Shown here piece by piece: positions 14,897-23,581 of a stretch of DNA of 64,000 nt. The number at the start of each line of letters is the position of its first letter. The first letter of the stretch is position 1. The stretch comes from G963668655 sp963668655 (GTDB lineage: Bacteria; Myxococcota_A; SURF-8). The notes beneath the pieces are model-generated. The model saw only the letters and a program-made list of their open reading frames with translations, searched no databases and was not told where the DNA came from. The DNA lies in NCBI GenBank assembly GCA_963668655.2, contig CAXXPQ010000002.1, positions 1,426,001 through 1,490,000 on the forward strand, given 5' to 3'. The position numbers and the translations under genes were made by a program.

Positions 14897-16993
14897 TTAC
14901 TCGCTGATCGCCAGGGTCATGCGGGCGTCCGCGGCGATTCCGGGGACGCCGGCGGGCCCGACGATAAAGGGGTTGATGTCCATTTCAAGGATTTGCGGGA
15001 AATCGGAGGCAAGCTGGCTGATGCGCTGAAGCCCCCGCGCGATCTCGCCCACGTCCACGCCGGACTGGCCGCGCGCGCCTTTCAGCAGGGCGAAGGAGCG
15101 CGTTCCCTCCAGCATCTGCATGGCCTCCTCGTAGGTGATGGGCGCCAGGTGGAAGGTCACGTCCTTCATGACCTCCACGAAGATACCGCCCAGGCCGAAC
15201 ATGAGCATGGGACCGAACTGGGGATCGCGGGTCATGCCCAGGATGACCTCCCGACCCTTGGCGCACATGCGCTCCACGTAAACGCCCTCCAGCCGGGCAT
15301 CGGGGGCCTTCAACTGGATGCGCATCATCATGAGGTCGAAGGCGTCGCGCACCGCGTCGCGAGTGTTGAGGTTCAGCGCCACGCCGCCCATGTCGGACTT
15401 GTGGACGATATCGGGAGAGACGATCTTCATGGCGACGGGAAATCCCACCCGCTCGGAGACGTCCACGGCTTCATCGGCGGTATAGGCCTGATAGCCTTCC
15501 GGCACGGTGAATTCGTAGGCGCGCAGGATGTTTTTGCCTTCCACCTCGCCCACCTGGGGCTGGTTGGTGCGGGTGTTGCGTCGCAGAATCCGTTCCACGC
15601 GGCGGCGGTTGACCGGAAAGCGCGTCACGATGCGCGGCGGCCGGTTGCGCCACTCGGAATATTTTATCATGGCCTTCAGCGCCTTGACGGCGCGTTCCGG
15701 CGAGGGATAGTCCGGCAGATTGGCCTGCACCAGCTCGCCCCGGCCGGGAATCACGTCCCGGCCGCCCATGAAGCAGGCCAGGATGGGCTTTTCCCCCTTT
15801 CCGTACCGCGCGATCTCCAGGGCCGTCTCCCGGGGATTGGTCATGGCCTGGGGCGTCAGGATGACGATCACCACGTCCACGCTTTCGTCCTTCAGCGCCG
15901 CGCGAACGGCCGTCTGATAGCGTTCCGGATCCGCGTCGCCGAGCACGTCGATGGGATTGCCGACGCTGGCGGCGGACGGCAGCTTCTTTTTCAGCGAAGT
16001 GGCCGTCGCACCCTGCAATTCCGCGGCCTTGAGTCCCATGTTCTCCACGGCGTCGGCGCAGATGATGCCGGGGCCGCCGGCGTTGGTCACGATGGCCACG
16101 CGCCGCCCCTTCGGCAGCGGCTGCATGGAAAGCGCGGTGGCGTAGTCGAACAGTTCCTCGAAATTGTCCGCGCGGATGACGCCCGCGCGATGGAAGGCCG
16201 CGCCGTAGGCCACGTCCGCCCCGGCCAGACTTCCGGTATGGCTGCTGGCGGCCTTCTGTCCGGCCTTGGTGGTTCCGGCCTTGAAAATAACCACCGGCTT
16301 CTTGGCGGCGACCTTTTCCGCCACCTTGATGAACTGGTTGCCGGAGGTGATGCTTTCCAGGTATCCCACGATGACCTTGGTTTCCTCGTCCTCGCCCAGG
16401 GCTTCCAGCAGATCGATTTCCGAAAGGTCGGATTTGTTGCCGATGCTGATGAGTTTCGCCAGCCCCAGCCTCCGCTCGGCCGCCATGTCCAGGATGGCGG
16501 TGCAGATGGCGCCGGACTGGCTGATGACGGAGATACCGCCCCGCTGGGGGAAGTGGTGGGCGAAGGATGCGTTGAAGTTGTGGTGCGTGTTGATGATGCC
16601 CAGGACGTTCGGCCCCAGGATGCGCACGCCGCTTTTCTTCGCGATGGCAGCCAACTCCTCTTCCAGCCGCGCGCCCTCCGCGTTGACCTCCTTGAATCCG
16701 GCCGTGATGATGGTGACGGCCTTGGCCCCGGCGTCGATGGCGCTTTCCAGGGCTCCCTTGACGTGCGGGACCGGCACGCAGATGACGGCGTGTTCGATCC
16801 AGTCGCCGTACTTGCGGAGATCGGGATAGCAGGGTAGTCCCAGAATTTCCTTGGACGACGGATTGACGGGGATGATCTTGCCCTCGAATCCGGCGTCCAG
16901 CAGATTGGTCAATACATCGTTACCGACCTTCCCCGGGCTACGCGATGCGCCGATGACGGCGACGCTTTTCGGATAAAGCAGAGCTTCCAGCAT
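14897..16993 (-). CDS. Acyl-CoA synthetase (ADP-forming), acetate--CoA ligase type
   Basis: 698 residues, single-chain ADP-forming acetyl-CoA synthetase. It has an N-terminal CoA-binding Rossmann domain (AVIGASRSPGKVG near residue 12), succinyl-CoA-ligase-like domains with the candidate phospho-histidine in SSHTGSLAG (near 250), and a C-terminal ATP-grasp domain from about 475 (GFPVAMKIVSPDIVHKSD is the substrate-grasp entry; VALKxxS-like; later EMDINPFIV). The enzyme interconverts acyl-CoA + ADP + Pi and acid + ATP + CoA, an energy-saving step in fermentation or syntrophy. It is the first gene of a two-gene operon with the CoA-transferase/GNAT fusion. GAAGGGAC lies about 13 bases upstream of the ATG. 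Confidence 0.93.
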   Translation of the reverse strand: MLEALLYPKSVAVIGASRSPGKVGNDVLTNLLDAGFEGKIIPVNPSSKEILGLPCYPDLRKYGDWIEHAVICVPVPHVKGALESAIDAGAKAVTIITAGFKEVNAEGARLEEELAAIAKKSGVRILGPNVLGIINTHHNFNASFAHHFPQRGGISVISQSGAICTAILDMAAERRLGLAKLISIGNKSDLSEIDLLEALGEDEETKVIVGYLESITSGNQFIKVAEKVAAKKPVVIFKAGTTKAGQKAASSHTGSLAGADVAYGAAFHRAGVIRADNFEELFDYATALSMQPLPKGRRVAIVTNAGGPGIICADAVENMGLKAAELQGATATSLKKKLPSAASVGNPIDVLGDADPERYQTAVRAALKDESVDVVIVILTPQAMTNPRETALEIARYGKGEKPILACFMGGRDVIPGRGELVQANLPDYPSPERAVKALKAMIKYSEWRNRPPRIVTRFPVNRRRVERILRRNTRTNQPQVGEVEGKNILRAYEFTVPEGYQAYTADEAVDVSERVGFPVAMKIVSPDIVHKSDMGGVALNLNTRDAVRDAFDLMMMRIQLKAPDARLEGVYVERMCAKGREVILGMTRDPQFGPMLMFGLGGIFVEVMKDVTFHLAPITYEEAMQMLEGTRSFALLKGARGQSGVDVGEIARGLQRISQLASDFPQILEMDINPFIVGPAGVPGIAADARMTLAISE

Positions 16994-17355
16994 GAGTCAT
17001 GTCCCTTCCGTTACGGGTTGATCGAACCGTGAATGAACAGGCGACGAATCGTGAACAGCATGGAATCAACACCTCCGGTTCGCGCGGTGGCGGCTTCCAC
17101 TTCCGAATAAACAAACGGGATTCCCGGCGTCACCGCCAATTTTCGCCGGAGAACGCACCTGAACACCATCGTTCAAGCGCTATTTAAGGGCACTAGCACA
17201 CGAAAATACGGAAAGCAAGGATGGAATTTCCCGATGAGCGGTCCGTCCGCTATTTCCGGCGCCGGTGGTTTCCTGTAGTCCTATCGGAATGTTGGGGGCA
17301 AACTTGATGGAAAACGATTGAGAACAAGGGAAATACCGATATAAAAGGCATTCAG
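16994..17355. other. Intergenic region upstream of the acyl-CoA operon
   Basis: A 362-base gap with no gene I can support. It must hold the promoter of the acyl-CoA synthetase operon, but I found no -35/-10 pair with acceptable spacing. A CCTTAAATAG stretch on the minus strand (about 17180) is the best -10-like element. The 62-codon frame on the plus strand has no ribosome site and an Arg/His-rich, shadow-like composition. Confidence 0.4.
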
Positions 17356-17595
17356 TCACGCATCGGGAGACGGAGGATCCCCGTTTTCAGCCTTAACTGA
17401 TTCCAAATGGTTATAACGACCTTCCGAGGGATCGCGTCCCTCCGATCCGGACAACGGGCAGCCCTCGCAGTTTGCGGACGAACAATCGGAACAGGAAAGC
17501 TTTCCTTCCCTGCGGGCCTTCAGGTTGCGGCAGGCCCGACGGAGCACGAACACCGCCGCCAGGATCACGATCGCCGCCGTCACCCATCCTTCCAT
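17356..17595 (-). CDS. FeoB-associated Cys-rich membrane protein
   Basis: 79 residues: one N-terminal transmembrane helix (about 3-20), a basic stretch, then a CSDCSSANCEGCPL cluster (C-x2-C-x4-C-x2-C). This is the layout of the small FeoB-associated Cys-rich proteins found beside feoB. It is presumed to assist Fe(II) transport, perhaps by binding iron at the membrane; the biochemical role is not established. The C-terminal 25 residues are acidic and unlike the family core. AAGGAG precedes the ATG, and the gene starts 13 bases after the feoB stop, so it is the last gene of the feo operon. Confidence 0.85.
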   Translation of the reverse strand: MEGWVTAAIVILAAVFVLRRACRNLKARREGKLSCSDCSSANCEGCPLSGSEGRDPSEGRYNHLESVKAENGDPPSPDA

Positions 17596-17608
17596 GGCTG
17601 CGCTCCTT

Positions 17609-19792
17609 TCACAGGCCGATTCCGGCCAGCCGGCCGATCTGGTAAACCAGCACGGACAGCATCCAGGCGATGCCCGTCAGGCCGCCGAACTGCAACAAGG
17701 CCCACTTCCAGCTTCCCGATTCCCGTTTCGTCACCGCCACCGTGGCCATGCAGGGCGTGGCGATCAGCAGAAAGAGCATCAGGGAGAATCCCACCAGAGG
17801 CGGATAGCTCGCGCCGATGCGCTCCCGCAGGGTGTCCGATTCCTCGTCCACCTCGGAGCCCAGGGCGAAGACGATGCCCATCTGGGCCACGAAGACCTCT
17901 TTCGCCGCGAAGGCCCCGATGAGCGCCACGCCGATGCGCCAGTCGAACCCCATGGGTTTGAGCAGCGGTTCCATCAGGCGGCCGATGCCCCCGGCCAGCG
18001 ATTGCAGCATCTCTTCCTGTTCCCGACGGTGTTCCAATTCGGAAGTCGTCAGCACCTCCACGCCGGGACGCGCGATTTCCCTTGCGTTTTCGGGCGTTTC
18101 GGCGTTATTGACCACGATCTTTCCCTCGGCCAGTTCCCGGTCCACGGGCAGATTCTCCGGACGCGGATAGTAGGAGATGGCCCACAGCAGAATGGAAATG
18201 CCCAGGATGATGGTTCCGGCCTTCTTCAGGTACAGCCAGGAACGCTCGCCCATTTTCTGGAACAGGGCCTTGAGCGTGGGCATACGGTAGGGCGGCAGTT
18301 CCATCACGAAAGGCGCGTCCTCGCCTTTCAGCAGGGTGGAGCGCAAGAGTCGGGCCAGCACCGCCGCCAGAAGAATGCCGATCATGTAGATCAGCCACAA
18401 CATGGGCGCGCGGTAGGATTCCGCGAAAAACGCCGGGATCAGCAGCATCCAGATGGGCAGGCGCGCCCCGCAGGAGATCAGCGGCAGCACCAGCATGGTG
18501 GTCAACCGGTCACGTTCGTTTTCCAGCGTGCGCGTGGCCATGATCCCCGGGATGGTGCAGCCGAAGCCGGTCATCATGGGGATGAAGCTTTTTCCGTGCA
18601 AACCGAACTTGTGCATCCAGCGATCCACCAGAAACGCCGCCCGGGCCATGTAGCCGGTGTCCTCCAGAAACGCCAGGCCCAGAAACAGCAGGACGATGTT
18701 CGGCAGAAAGACCACTACGCCGCCCACGCCGCCGATAATGCCGTCCACCAGCAGCGAACGCAGGGGCGAATCCGAACCCTCGGGCCAGAACGCGGAAATC
18801 CGTTCGCCCGCCCAGCCGAAAAAGGTTTCGATCCAACCCATGGGGTAATCCCCGATGGAAAACGTCAGCCAGAACAGACCGTACATGGCCAGAAGGAAAA
18901 ACACCAGGCCCAGGCCCCGATGACACAAAACCGCGTCCAGCCGGTCCGAAACGATGCGCGCGTCCTTGCGCAGCGGTTGAAGGACGACTTCCTTCAACAG
19001 TCCGGCCACGTAGCCGTACATGCGGTCGGCCACGAAGGTGGTGACGTCGAGCCCCGTGCGCTCCTCGATCTCCTCGCGCATCTCCCGCGCCCTGGCGTCC
19101 ACCTTCTCCAACCGGTCCGGCAGGCGTTTTCTGACCCACTGGCGGGTCATGTCGTCGGCCTCCAGCATCTTACTGGCCAGCCAGGCGGGCGGGCGGGCGC
19201 CCGGAGCGGAATCCTCCAACATCTCGGACAGAATCGCGATGGCCGAGTCCAGGCGCTCGCCCAGCACCAGCCGGGATTCCTTCACCGGACTTTCCGCCGC
19301 CCGCAGGATCAGATCCTTCAATAGCGGCACGCCCTCCTTGCGGCTGGCCACGGTTTCCACCACCGGAAATCCCAGAAGCCGTTCCATCTGCTCCAGATCG
19401 AGCCGCTGCCCCATGGCCCGGGCTTCGTCGCTCATGTTCAGGCATAGAATCGGGTTGCCGCCGGCCAGCATAACCTGGGTCAGCAGGTAGAGGTTGCGCT
19501 GGAGGATGGTGGAATCCACCACCACCACCACCACGTCGAATCGGCCGTCCAGAATCTCCCGCCGGGCGATGCGCTCTTCCGGCGAAAAAGAGGTCAGGCT
19601 GTAGGTTCCCGGCAGGTCGAGCAGATCGATACGCACGCCCTCGTGAACGAAATGGCCTTCCTTCTTCTCTACGGTCACGCCGGGATAGTTGCCCACATGC
19701 TGGTGAGAGCCGGTCAGGGCATTGAATAGCGAAGTCTTGCCGGAATTGGGGTTTCCGGCCAGAGCGATGCGGATGTTTTTCTGCTGGTTCAT
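17609..19792 (-). CDS. feoB: Ferrous iron transport protein B
   Basis: 727 residues, the normal FeoB size. The N-terminal G domain shows G1 GNPNSGKTSLFN (near residue 13), G3 DLPGTYSL and G4 NMSD, followed by the GDI-like helical spacer (about 170-290). The C-terminal membrane part has two Gate-type repeats (PLISCGARLPIW near 470, GVALIGAFAAKEVFV near 615) and about eight helices. FeoB imports Fe(II) across the inner membrane, powered or gated by GTP. It lies 54 bases after the dtxR-feoA fusion gene and before the Cys-rich accessory gene, forming a complete feo operon. Confidence 0.97.
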   Translation of the reverse strand: MNQQKNIRIALAGNPNSGKTSLFNALTGSHQHVGNYPGVTVEKKEGHFVHEGVRIDLLDLPGTYSLTSFSPEERIARREILDGRFDVVVVVVDSTILQRNLYLLTQVMLAGGNPILCLNMSDEARAMGQRLDLEQMERLLGFPVVETVASRKEGVPLLKDLILRAAESPVKESRLVLGERLDSAIAILSEMLEDSAPGARPPAWLASKMLEADDMTRQWVRKRLPDRLEKVDARAREMREEIEERTGLDVTTFVADRMYGYVAGLLKEVVLQPLRKDARIVSDRLDAVLCHRGLGLVFFLLAMYGLFWLTFSIGDYPMGWIETFFGWAGERISAFWPEGSDSPLRSLLVDGIIGGVGGVVVFLPNIVLLFLGLAFLEDTGYMARAAFLVDRWMHKFGLHGKSFIPMMTGFGCTIPGIMATRTLENERDRLTTMLVLPLISCGARLPIWMLLIPAFFAESYRAPMLWLIYMIGILLAAVLARLLRSTLLKGEDAPFVMELPPYRMPTLKALFQKMGERSWLYLKKAGTIILGISILLWAISYYPRPENLPVDRELAEGKIVVNNAETPENAREIARPGVEVLTTSELEHRREQEEMLQSLAGGIGRLMEPLLKPMGFDWRIGVALIGAFAAKEVFVAQMGIVFALGSEVDEESDTLRERIGASYPPLVGFSLMLFLLIATPCMATVAVTKRESGSWKWALLQFGGLTGIAWMLSVLVYQIGRLAGIGL

Positions 19793-19846
19793 TTTCCGCC
19801 GTTCTTTCCGAATGACTTAGGGGGTTCCGTTTTTCACGATGTCGCT

Positions 19847-20602
19847 TCAGCCGATCGCTCCCACGGGTTCCAGCAGGATGGATTCCGCCTCCGCGCGCCT
19901 TAAGGAAAGCTGGAATCCCATGGCGCGGATCCAGACGGGGTCGCCGGACGGCGCCAGGCGTTCCAGCGTGACTTCCGCGCGGGGAAGGAAACCCATGTCC
20001 AGCAGCCGTTGACGCACGGCGCCTTTGGCGCGCACCAGTGCGATGACGCCGCTTTCACCGGGTCTCAGGTCGGTGATGTTGCGGAATGTGTGGATTTTCC
20101 TGTGATGTTTCCGCCCGTGGTGGTGCTGGCACTGCCCGTTGCAGATTTCCGCCTCCGGATTCACCGCGCGGCAATTGTGGAACTGGTTCAGAAAATCGTG
20201 CTCGGATTCCTCGCAACGGCCCAGAAACTCGAAGAAACGCACTAGTTTGTCCATGCCTTCGTTGCTGAGGTGATGTTCCATGGAACAGGCGTCGGCTTCC
20301 GCGTTTTCGGGGCTCATCTGAAGAACTTCCTCGAAAAAGCGGCGCAGGATGTCGTGCCGCGCCAGAATGCGCCGGGCCAGTTCCTCGCCTTTCGGCGTCA
20401 GTTCGATATATTCCCGGCGGCTGTAATCGATGCATTCCAGTTCGGCCAGGCGTTTCATGGCCGTGGTGACGGAACTCATCTTCACGTCTCTCGCCTTGGC
20501 GATATCCTTGACGCGAGCCACCTTGCGCTCCCGCACCAGCAAGTAAATGCTTTCCAGGTAATCTTCCAGGGCGGGAGTAAGAGTCGATTCCAGGGTAGCC
20601 AT
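19847..20602 (-). CDS. DtxR-family metal-dependent repressor fused to a FeoA domain
   Basis: 251 residues. Residues 1-140 are a DtxR/MntR-like repressor: winged helix (about 8-65), then a dimerisation domain with H83 in ARHDIL and a C106-x2-E109-H110 motif, matching the metal ligands of DtxR. Residues 175-250 are an SH3-like FeoA domain (RQRLLDMGFLPRAEVTLERLA). Between them lies a His-rich linker (159-171, with seven His) after a CxxxC pair, which may bind metal. The start at 20602 is set by GGAGGAA upstream; the in-frame ATG at 20641 lies in the operator. It is the first gene of the feo operon and is probably autoregulated through the palindrome at 20624-20639. Confidence 0.93.
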   Translation of the reverse strand: MATLESTLTPALEDYLESIYLLVRERKVARVKDIAKARDVKMSSVTTAMKRLAELECIDYSRREYIELTPKGEELARRILARHDILRRFFEEVLQMSPENAEADACSMEHHLSNEGMDKLVRFFEFLGRCEESEHDFLNQFHNCRAVNPEAEICNGQCQHHHGRKHHRKIHTFRNITDLRPGESGVIALVRAKGAVRQRLLDMGFLPRAEVTLERLAPSGDPVWIRAMGFQLSLRRAEAESILLEPVGAIG

Positions 20603-20623
20603 AAGGTTCCTCCGTAAAAGTTC

Positions 20624-20639
20624 GTTAGTCTTAACTAAC
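20624..20639. promoter_or_regulatory. Palindromic operator GTTAGT-N4-ACTAAC
   Basis: Two perfect 6-base arms separated by 4 bases overlap the predicted -10 of the dtxR-feoA promoter, 22 bases upstream of the ATG. The size and TTAG/CTAA content resemble DtxR/IdeR/MntR boxes, so it is the likely site for the product of the gene itself. Confidence 0.6.
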
Positions 20640-20660
20640 AAAGACAGGTTGACTTGTCAA
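20632..20660 (-). promoter_or_regulatory. Predicted feo operon promoter (TTGACA-N17-TAGTTA)
   Basis: On the minus strand a perfect -35 TTGACA (20655-20660) is followed after 17 bases by TAGTTA (20632-20637), a poor -10 that sits inside the palindrome, so repressor binding would block it. Confidence 0.6.
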
Positions 20661-20807
20661 TAATAATCTCAGACTTTTTTGTAAGGGGCAATGAATTTCC
20701 ACTGAAATCGAGAAAAAAAACAGATGCAGGGAATGGATCCATGGTCGAACATCTCTCTTATCTTGGAAGGATTGGTATTTTCCGTTTGCGCGACAAGGAT
20801 ATTCTTC

Positions 20808-21290
20808 ATGAGATTGACACGCGCCTCCGATTACGCATTGCGACTGATGTCGAATCTGGCCAAGGAAGAGGCGGAGCACCCGCTCAGCACTCGCCACATG
20901 GCCGAAAAGATCCAGATTCCCAAGAGCTTTCTTGGGAACATCGTGCAGAAACTTTCCGCCTCGAACCTGGTTCGCACGGTCAAGGGCGCGCGCGGCGGCC
21001 TGATTCTGGGACGAAATCCCGAGGAAATCTCCGTGCTTGACATCCTGGAAGCCATCGACGGCGCGATTCAGTTGACGCACTGCCAGCAGGAAACCGGCTG
21101 CAAACATTCCGGTTATTGCAACGTGAAGCCGCTGATGGACCGCATTTCCGGCCAACTGGAGGAAACCCTGGGTAAAACGACGTTGCGCGATCTGATCGAG
21201 AACGGATCCGGCAAGGAGTGGGGAGGGGATCCGGATGAAACGGACGTCGCGCTTCCCGGGATACCCGGGCTGGAGTCTCTTCTTCCGTAA
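20808..21290 (+). CDS. Rrf2-family transcriptional regulator with IscR-type cysteines
   Basis: 160 residues. The N-terminal winged helix opens with MRLTRASDYALRLM and has the recognition segment IPKSFLGNIVQKL and wing KGARGGL. Three cysteines at 92, 98 and 104 (C-x5-C-x5-C) coincide in number and spacing with the [2Fe-2S] ligands of IscR. Rrf2 proteins of this type sense Fe-S status, NO or redox. The start at 20808 is set by AAGGA upstream and by the conserved N-terminus; the longer in-frame start is rejected. It is divergent from the feo operon across a 205-base gap, which suggests a joint role in iron or Fe-S control. Confidence 0.92.
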   Translation: MRLTRASDYALRLMSNLAKEEAEHPLSTRHMAEKIQIPKSFLGNIVQKLSASNLVRTVKGARGGLILGRNPEEISVLDILEAIDGAIQLTHCQQETGCKHSGYCNVKPLMDRISGQLEETLGKTTLRDLIENGSGKEWGGDPDETDVALPGIPGLESLLP

Positions 21291-21354
21291 GATACGAATC
21301 TCAGGCATGAATTTCCACACACAAACCCGAGACATCCTGCCTTCGCCCGCAGAT

Positions 21355-21380
21355 AAAAAAAACCGGCCCGAAGGCCGGTG
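21355..21380 (-). terminator. Rho-independent terminator of the Cys-rich lipoprotein operon
   Basis: CCGGCC-CGAA-GGCCGG forms a tight hairpin (21363-21378) followed on the minus strand by a run of eight T (21355-21362), about 26 bases after the stop at 21406. Confidence 0.88.
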
Positions 21381-21405
21381 AAATCGTCGTAAAAGCGACG
21401 AAAGA

Positions 21406-22857
21406 TCAGTCTTTTTCCCAGGGCTTGTCTTCCAGGTAGAATTTTTCTTCGCTGTCGGGGTCCGTCCAGGGCCCTTGAAGATGCATGGTAAAACGAAGAT
21501 AACGATACCATTCCTCCGGAATGGCCTCCGTTTCGCCGGTTCCGGTGAGCTGCATGCCCGCTTCCTCCAGAACATCCGCGCAGGTAGCCGCTTCATCGAG
21601 GCGTTTCAGCCGGAAATAGCTGCGGTCCGCATCCACATGGGCCTGGGTGGTGAAGCTCGGCGCCACCATGGTATCCGGAACGCCGCCGAGTTGGAACTGG
21701 GCGTTGGTGGTGTCGGCGATGGACATCAGGTGATTCTCGTCGATGACTTCCAGGTTGAACTGGGAGGACCATTTCTGGTTGGAATAGATTTCCGCCTCCA
21801 GAAGGCCGGTCATGTTGGTGGTCATGGAGAACTTGCCGTCCAGATCCTGGTCCCATACCTTGTCGCAATCCGGATGGCCGTCGTCGATCTTCTTCATGGT
21901 GCAGAGTTCTTCGTTCTCGATGTCGTCCAGCTTGATGCCCCGGGCTTCCCAGAAACGGCTGGTTTCCATGATGGCTCCGGGAGCCATCTCCGGAGCCTGC
22001 TCCACGCGATGCTCCAGAATGGCGACGTTGCGGATGTAGGCCAGGGGAACCTGCATGCGGGCCAGGCTGTTGTTGATCTCGTCCTTGTCCGCGTTGAAGT
22101 TGTCGATCCAGAGATTGCAGAGGTAGGAATGCGTCACGAAGCCCTCGCCCTCCTGCTGAATCCGGACCAGCATCAGGTGGGTGGACACCGTATCCTGATA
22201 GGGCACCATGGGCAGACCCTTGTTGCGTACGGCGGTGGTGAGGACCGCGCCCCAGACGCCCGCGTAGGCCGAGGCGTGCTTGGATTCGTCGATCTCTCCC
22301 AGATCCACTTCCTTGTTGTCCTGGCAGGTTCCCACCGGATTGCAGGAATACCGCCAACCGTGCTCCAGGCAGGCGCGGTCCGCGCAGAAATCCACCCATT
22401 TGTAATCGTTGCACTCTTCGGGTGTCCGATACTGGCATTCCCAGTCCGTCAGTTTCACCGCCGGCATGATGCACAAGCCGCCTTCGCATTCGAAATCCTC
22501 CGAAAGGGCGAAGCAGTCTTCATCCTCTTCGCATTCCGGCTCCGAGCAATATCCTTTCGGATGGCAGATCTGCTCCTCGGTGCATTGGGATTTTTCGGTG
22601 CAGGACGGTACGCAATGGTATTCCAGGCAGACGAAAGCGCCTTCCTCGCCGCAATCAAGGGCCACCCGGCATTCCGCCTGACAGAAACCGTCCGCGCCGC
22701 AGAATCCCATGGGCGAACAATCCGAGTCCTGGGTGCAGCCCACCAGACCTTTGGAAGAGAGCCCCAGGGCGTCTCCATCGCTTTTCGAGCAGGCGGTGGT
22801 CAGGGTTCCGACCAGGACGGCCAGAAAGGAAAGAATCATGATCGTTCGAACCGGCAT
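21406..22857 (-). CDS. Cys-rich lipoprotein (third lipoprotein of the FadL-like operon)
   Basis: 483 residues. A hydrophobic signal ends in LTTAC (C23), a plausible but weak lipobox. Residues 40-135 hold repeated DC/C-x2-G-x-C disulphide-type modules (TQDSDCSPMGFCGADGFC is one unit), like those of the other lipoproteins in this operon. Residues 150-470 form a large domain I do not recognise, with few cysteines and several acidic and aromatic stretches. Unlike its two neighbours it has no Asp-Gly-Asp tail. GAGGACA precedes the ATG. It is the last gene of the operon and is followed by a strong terminator. Probably an outer-membrane-anchored, disulphide-stabilised surface or periplasmic protein. 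Confidence 0.8.
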   Translation of the reverse strand: MPVRTIMILSFLAVLVGTLTTACSKSDGDALGLSSKGLVGCTQDSDCSPMGFCGADGFCQAECRVALDCGEEGAFVCLEYHCVPSCTEKSQCTEEQICHPKGYCSEPECEEDEDCFALSEDFECEGGLCIMPAVKLTDWECQYRTPEECNDYKWVDFCADRACLEHGWRYSCNPVGTCQDNKEVDLGEIDESKHASAYAGVWGAVLTTAVRNKGLPMVPYQDTVSTHLMLVRIQQEGEGFVTHSYLCNLWIDNFNADKDEINNSLARMQVPLAYIRNVAILEHRVEQAPEMAPGAIMETSRFWEARGIKLDDIENEELCTMKKIDDGHPDCDKVWDQDLDGKFSMTTNMTGLLEAEIYSNQKWSSQFNLEVIDENHLMSIADTTNAQFQLGGVPDTMVAPSFTTQAHVDADRSYFRLKRLDEAATCADVLEEAGMQLTGTGETEAIPEEWYRYLRFTMHLQGPWTDPDSEEKFYLEDKPWEKD

Positions 22858-22954
22858 ATTGTCCTCGCTTTGCTTCGATCGGAATAGCGTCGAACTCAGG
22901 ATAAAGTCAAACGCTCCTTGTCAGCAATGATCCGCGACAGGCCGCCCGAAAAAC

Positions 22955-23569
22955 TCAGGTTTCGGCCTGTTCGTCGTCGCCGTCGCCATCGGCTTCGGTG
23001 TCACCGTCGGTCTCATCGTCGCCATCGCCATCCGCATCGCCGTCCACGTCGCCGTCGGTGTCGCCATCCGCAGCCGTATCCGTGTCGCCGTCCGGCGCCG
23101 TTTCCGCCACGCAGATTCCGCCCGAGCAGGTCTGCCCGTCGGCGCAATCCTCTTTCCCGCTGCATTCCGGCGGATAACAATAGCCCTTCTGCTGTTCCTC
23201 GTCCTCGGCCGGCTCGGTCAGATGACAGATGTCACCCTCCACGATACAGTCGGCGTCCGTCAGGCAGAGCAACACGCAACGGTAATCCACGCAGGTATGG
23301 GTCAGGGCTTCCGGGTCCAGATCTTCCAGATCCTTGCTTTCGGAAATGTAGAGCCAGCAGTCCTCCGCCTTGCGGCATTCGTTGATGCAGTATCCGGCTT
23401 CGCCGCAGAAGCCCAGGGGCAGACAGTCCTCGTTTTGTTCGCAGGCGGTGTAGCCCAGCGAGTCGAAATCCACGGGTTTGCCCTCCGTCCGCTCGCAGGC
23501 CCAGAGGCCGCACAGAACGGCGAGCAGCGTGGCCGAAATCGCGATCCAGAATCCTTGTTTGCCGGTCAT
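22955..23569 (-). CDS. Cys-rich lipoprotein with an Asp-Gly-Asp repeat tail (second lipoprotein)
   Basis: 204 residues. The signal ends in LWAC (C25). Residues 40-155 contain about 18 cysteines in DC-x(n)-GxC modules, similar to the first 130 residues of the neighbouring lipoproteins. Residues 160-199 are a nearly pure Asp/Gly/Ala/Thr stretch with repeated DGD units, then a short acidic end. The tail is compatible with Ca2+ binding or with an extended surface spacer; neither is shown. AAGGAG lies upstream of the ATG and the gene starts 12 bases after the stop of the first lipoprotein gene. No known family recognised beyond the Cys-rich repeats. Confidence 0.82.
   Translation of the reverse strand: MTGKQGFWIAISATLLAVLCGLWACERTEGKPVDFDSLGYTACEQNEDCLPLGFCGEAGYCINECRKAEDCWLYISESKDLEDLDPEALTHTCVDYRCVLLCLTDADCIVEGDICHLTEPAEDEEQQKGYCYPPECSGKEDCADGQTCSGGICVAETAPDGDTDTAADGDTDGDVDGDADGDGDDETDGDTEADGDGDDEQAET
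22973..23092 (-). repeat. DNA encoding the Asp-Gly-Asp tail of the second lipoprotein
   Basis: Degenerate 6- to 12-base repeats of GAC GGC GAC type encode residues 160-199. Such tracts can change length by slippage. The antisense strand reads as an Arg-rich shadow frame, which is not a gene. Confidence 0.75.
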
Positions 23570-23581
23570 CGTGCGTGCTCC

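Noticed and set aside
16999..17187. 62-codon plus-strand frame upstream of the acyl-CoA operon
   Set aside because: No ribosome site, biased Arg/His/Ser composition and no recognisable family.
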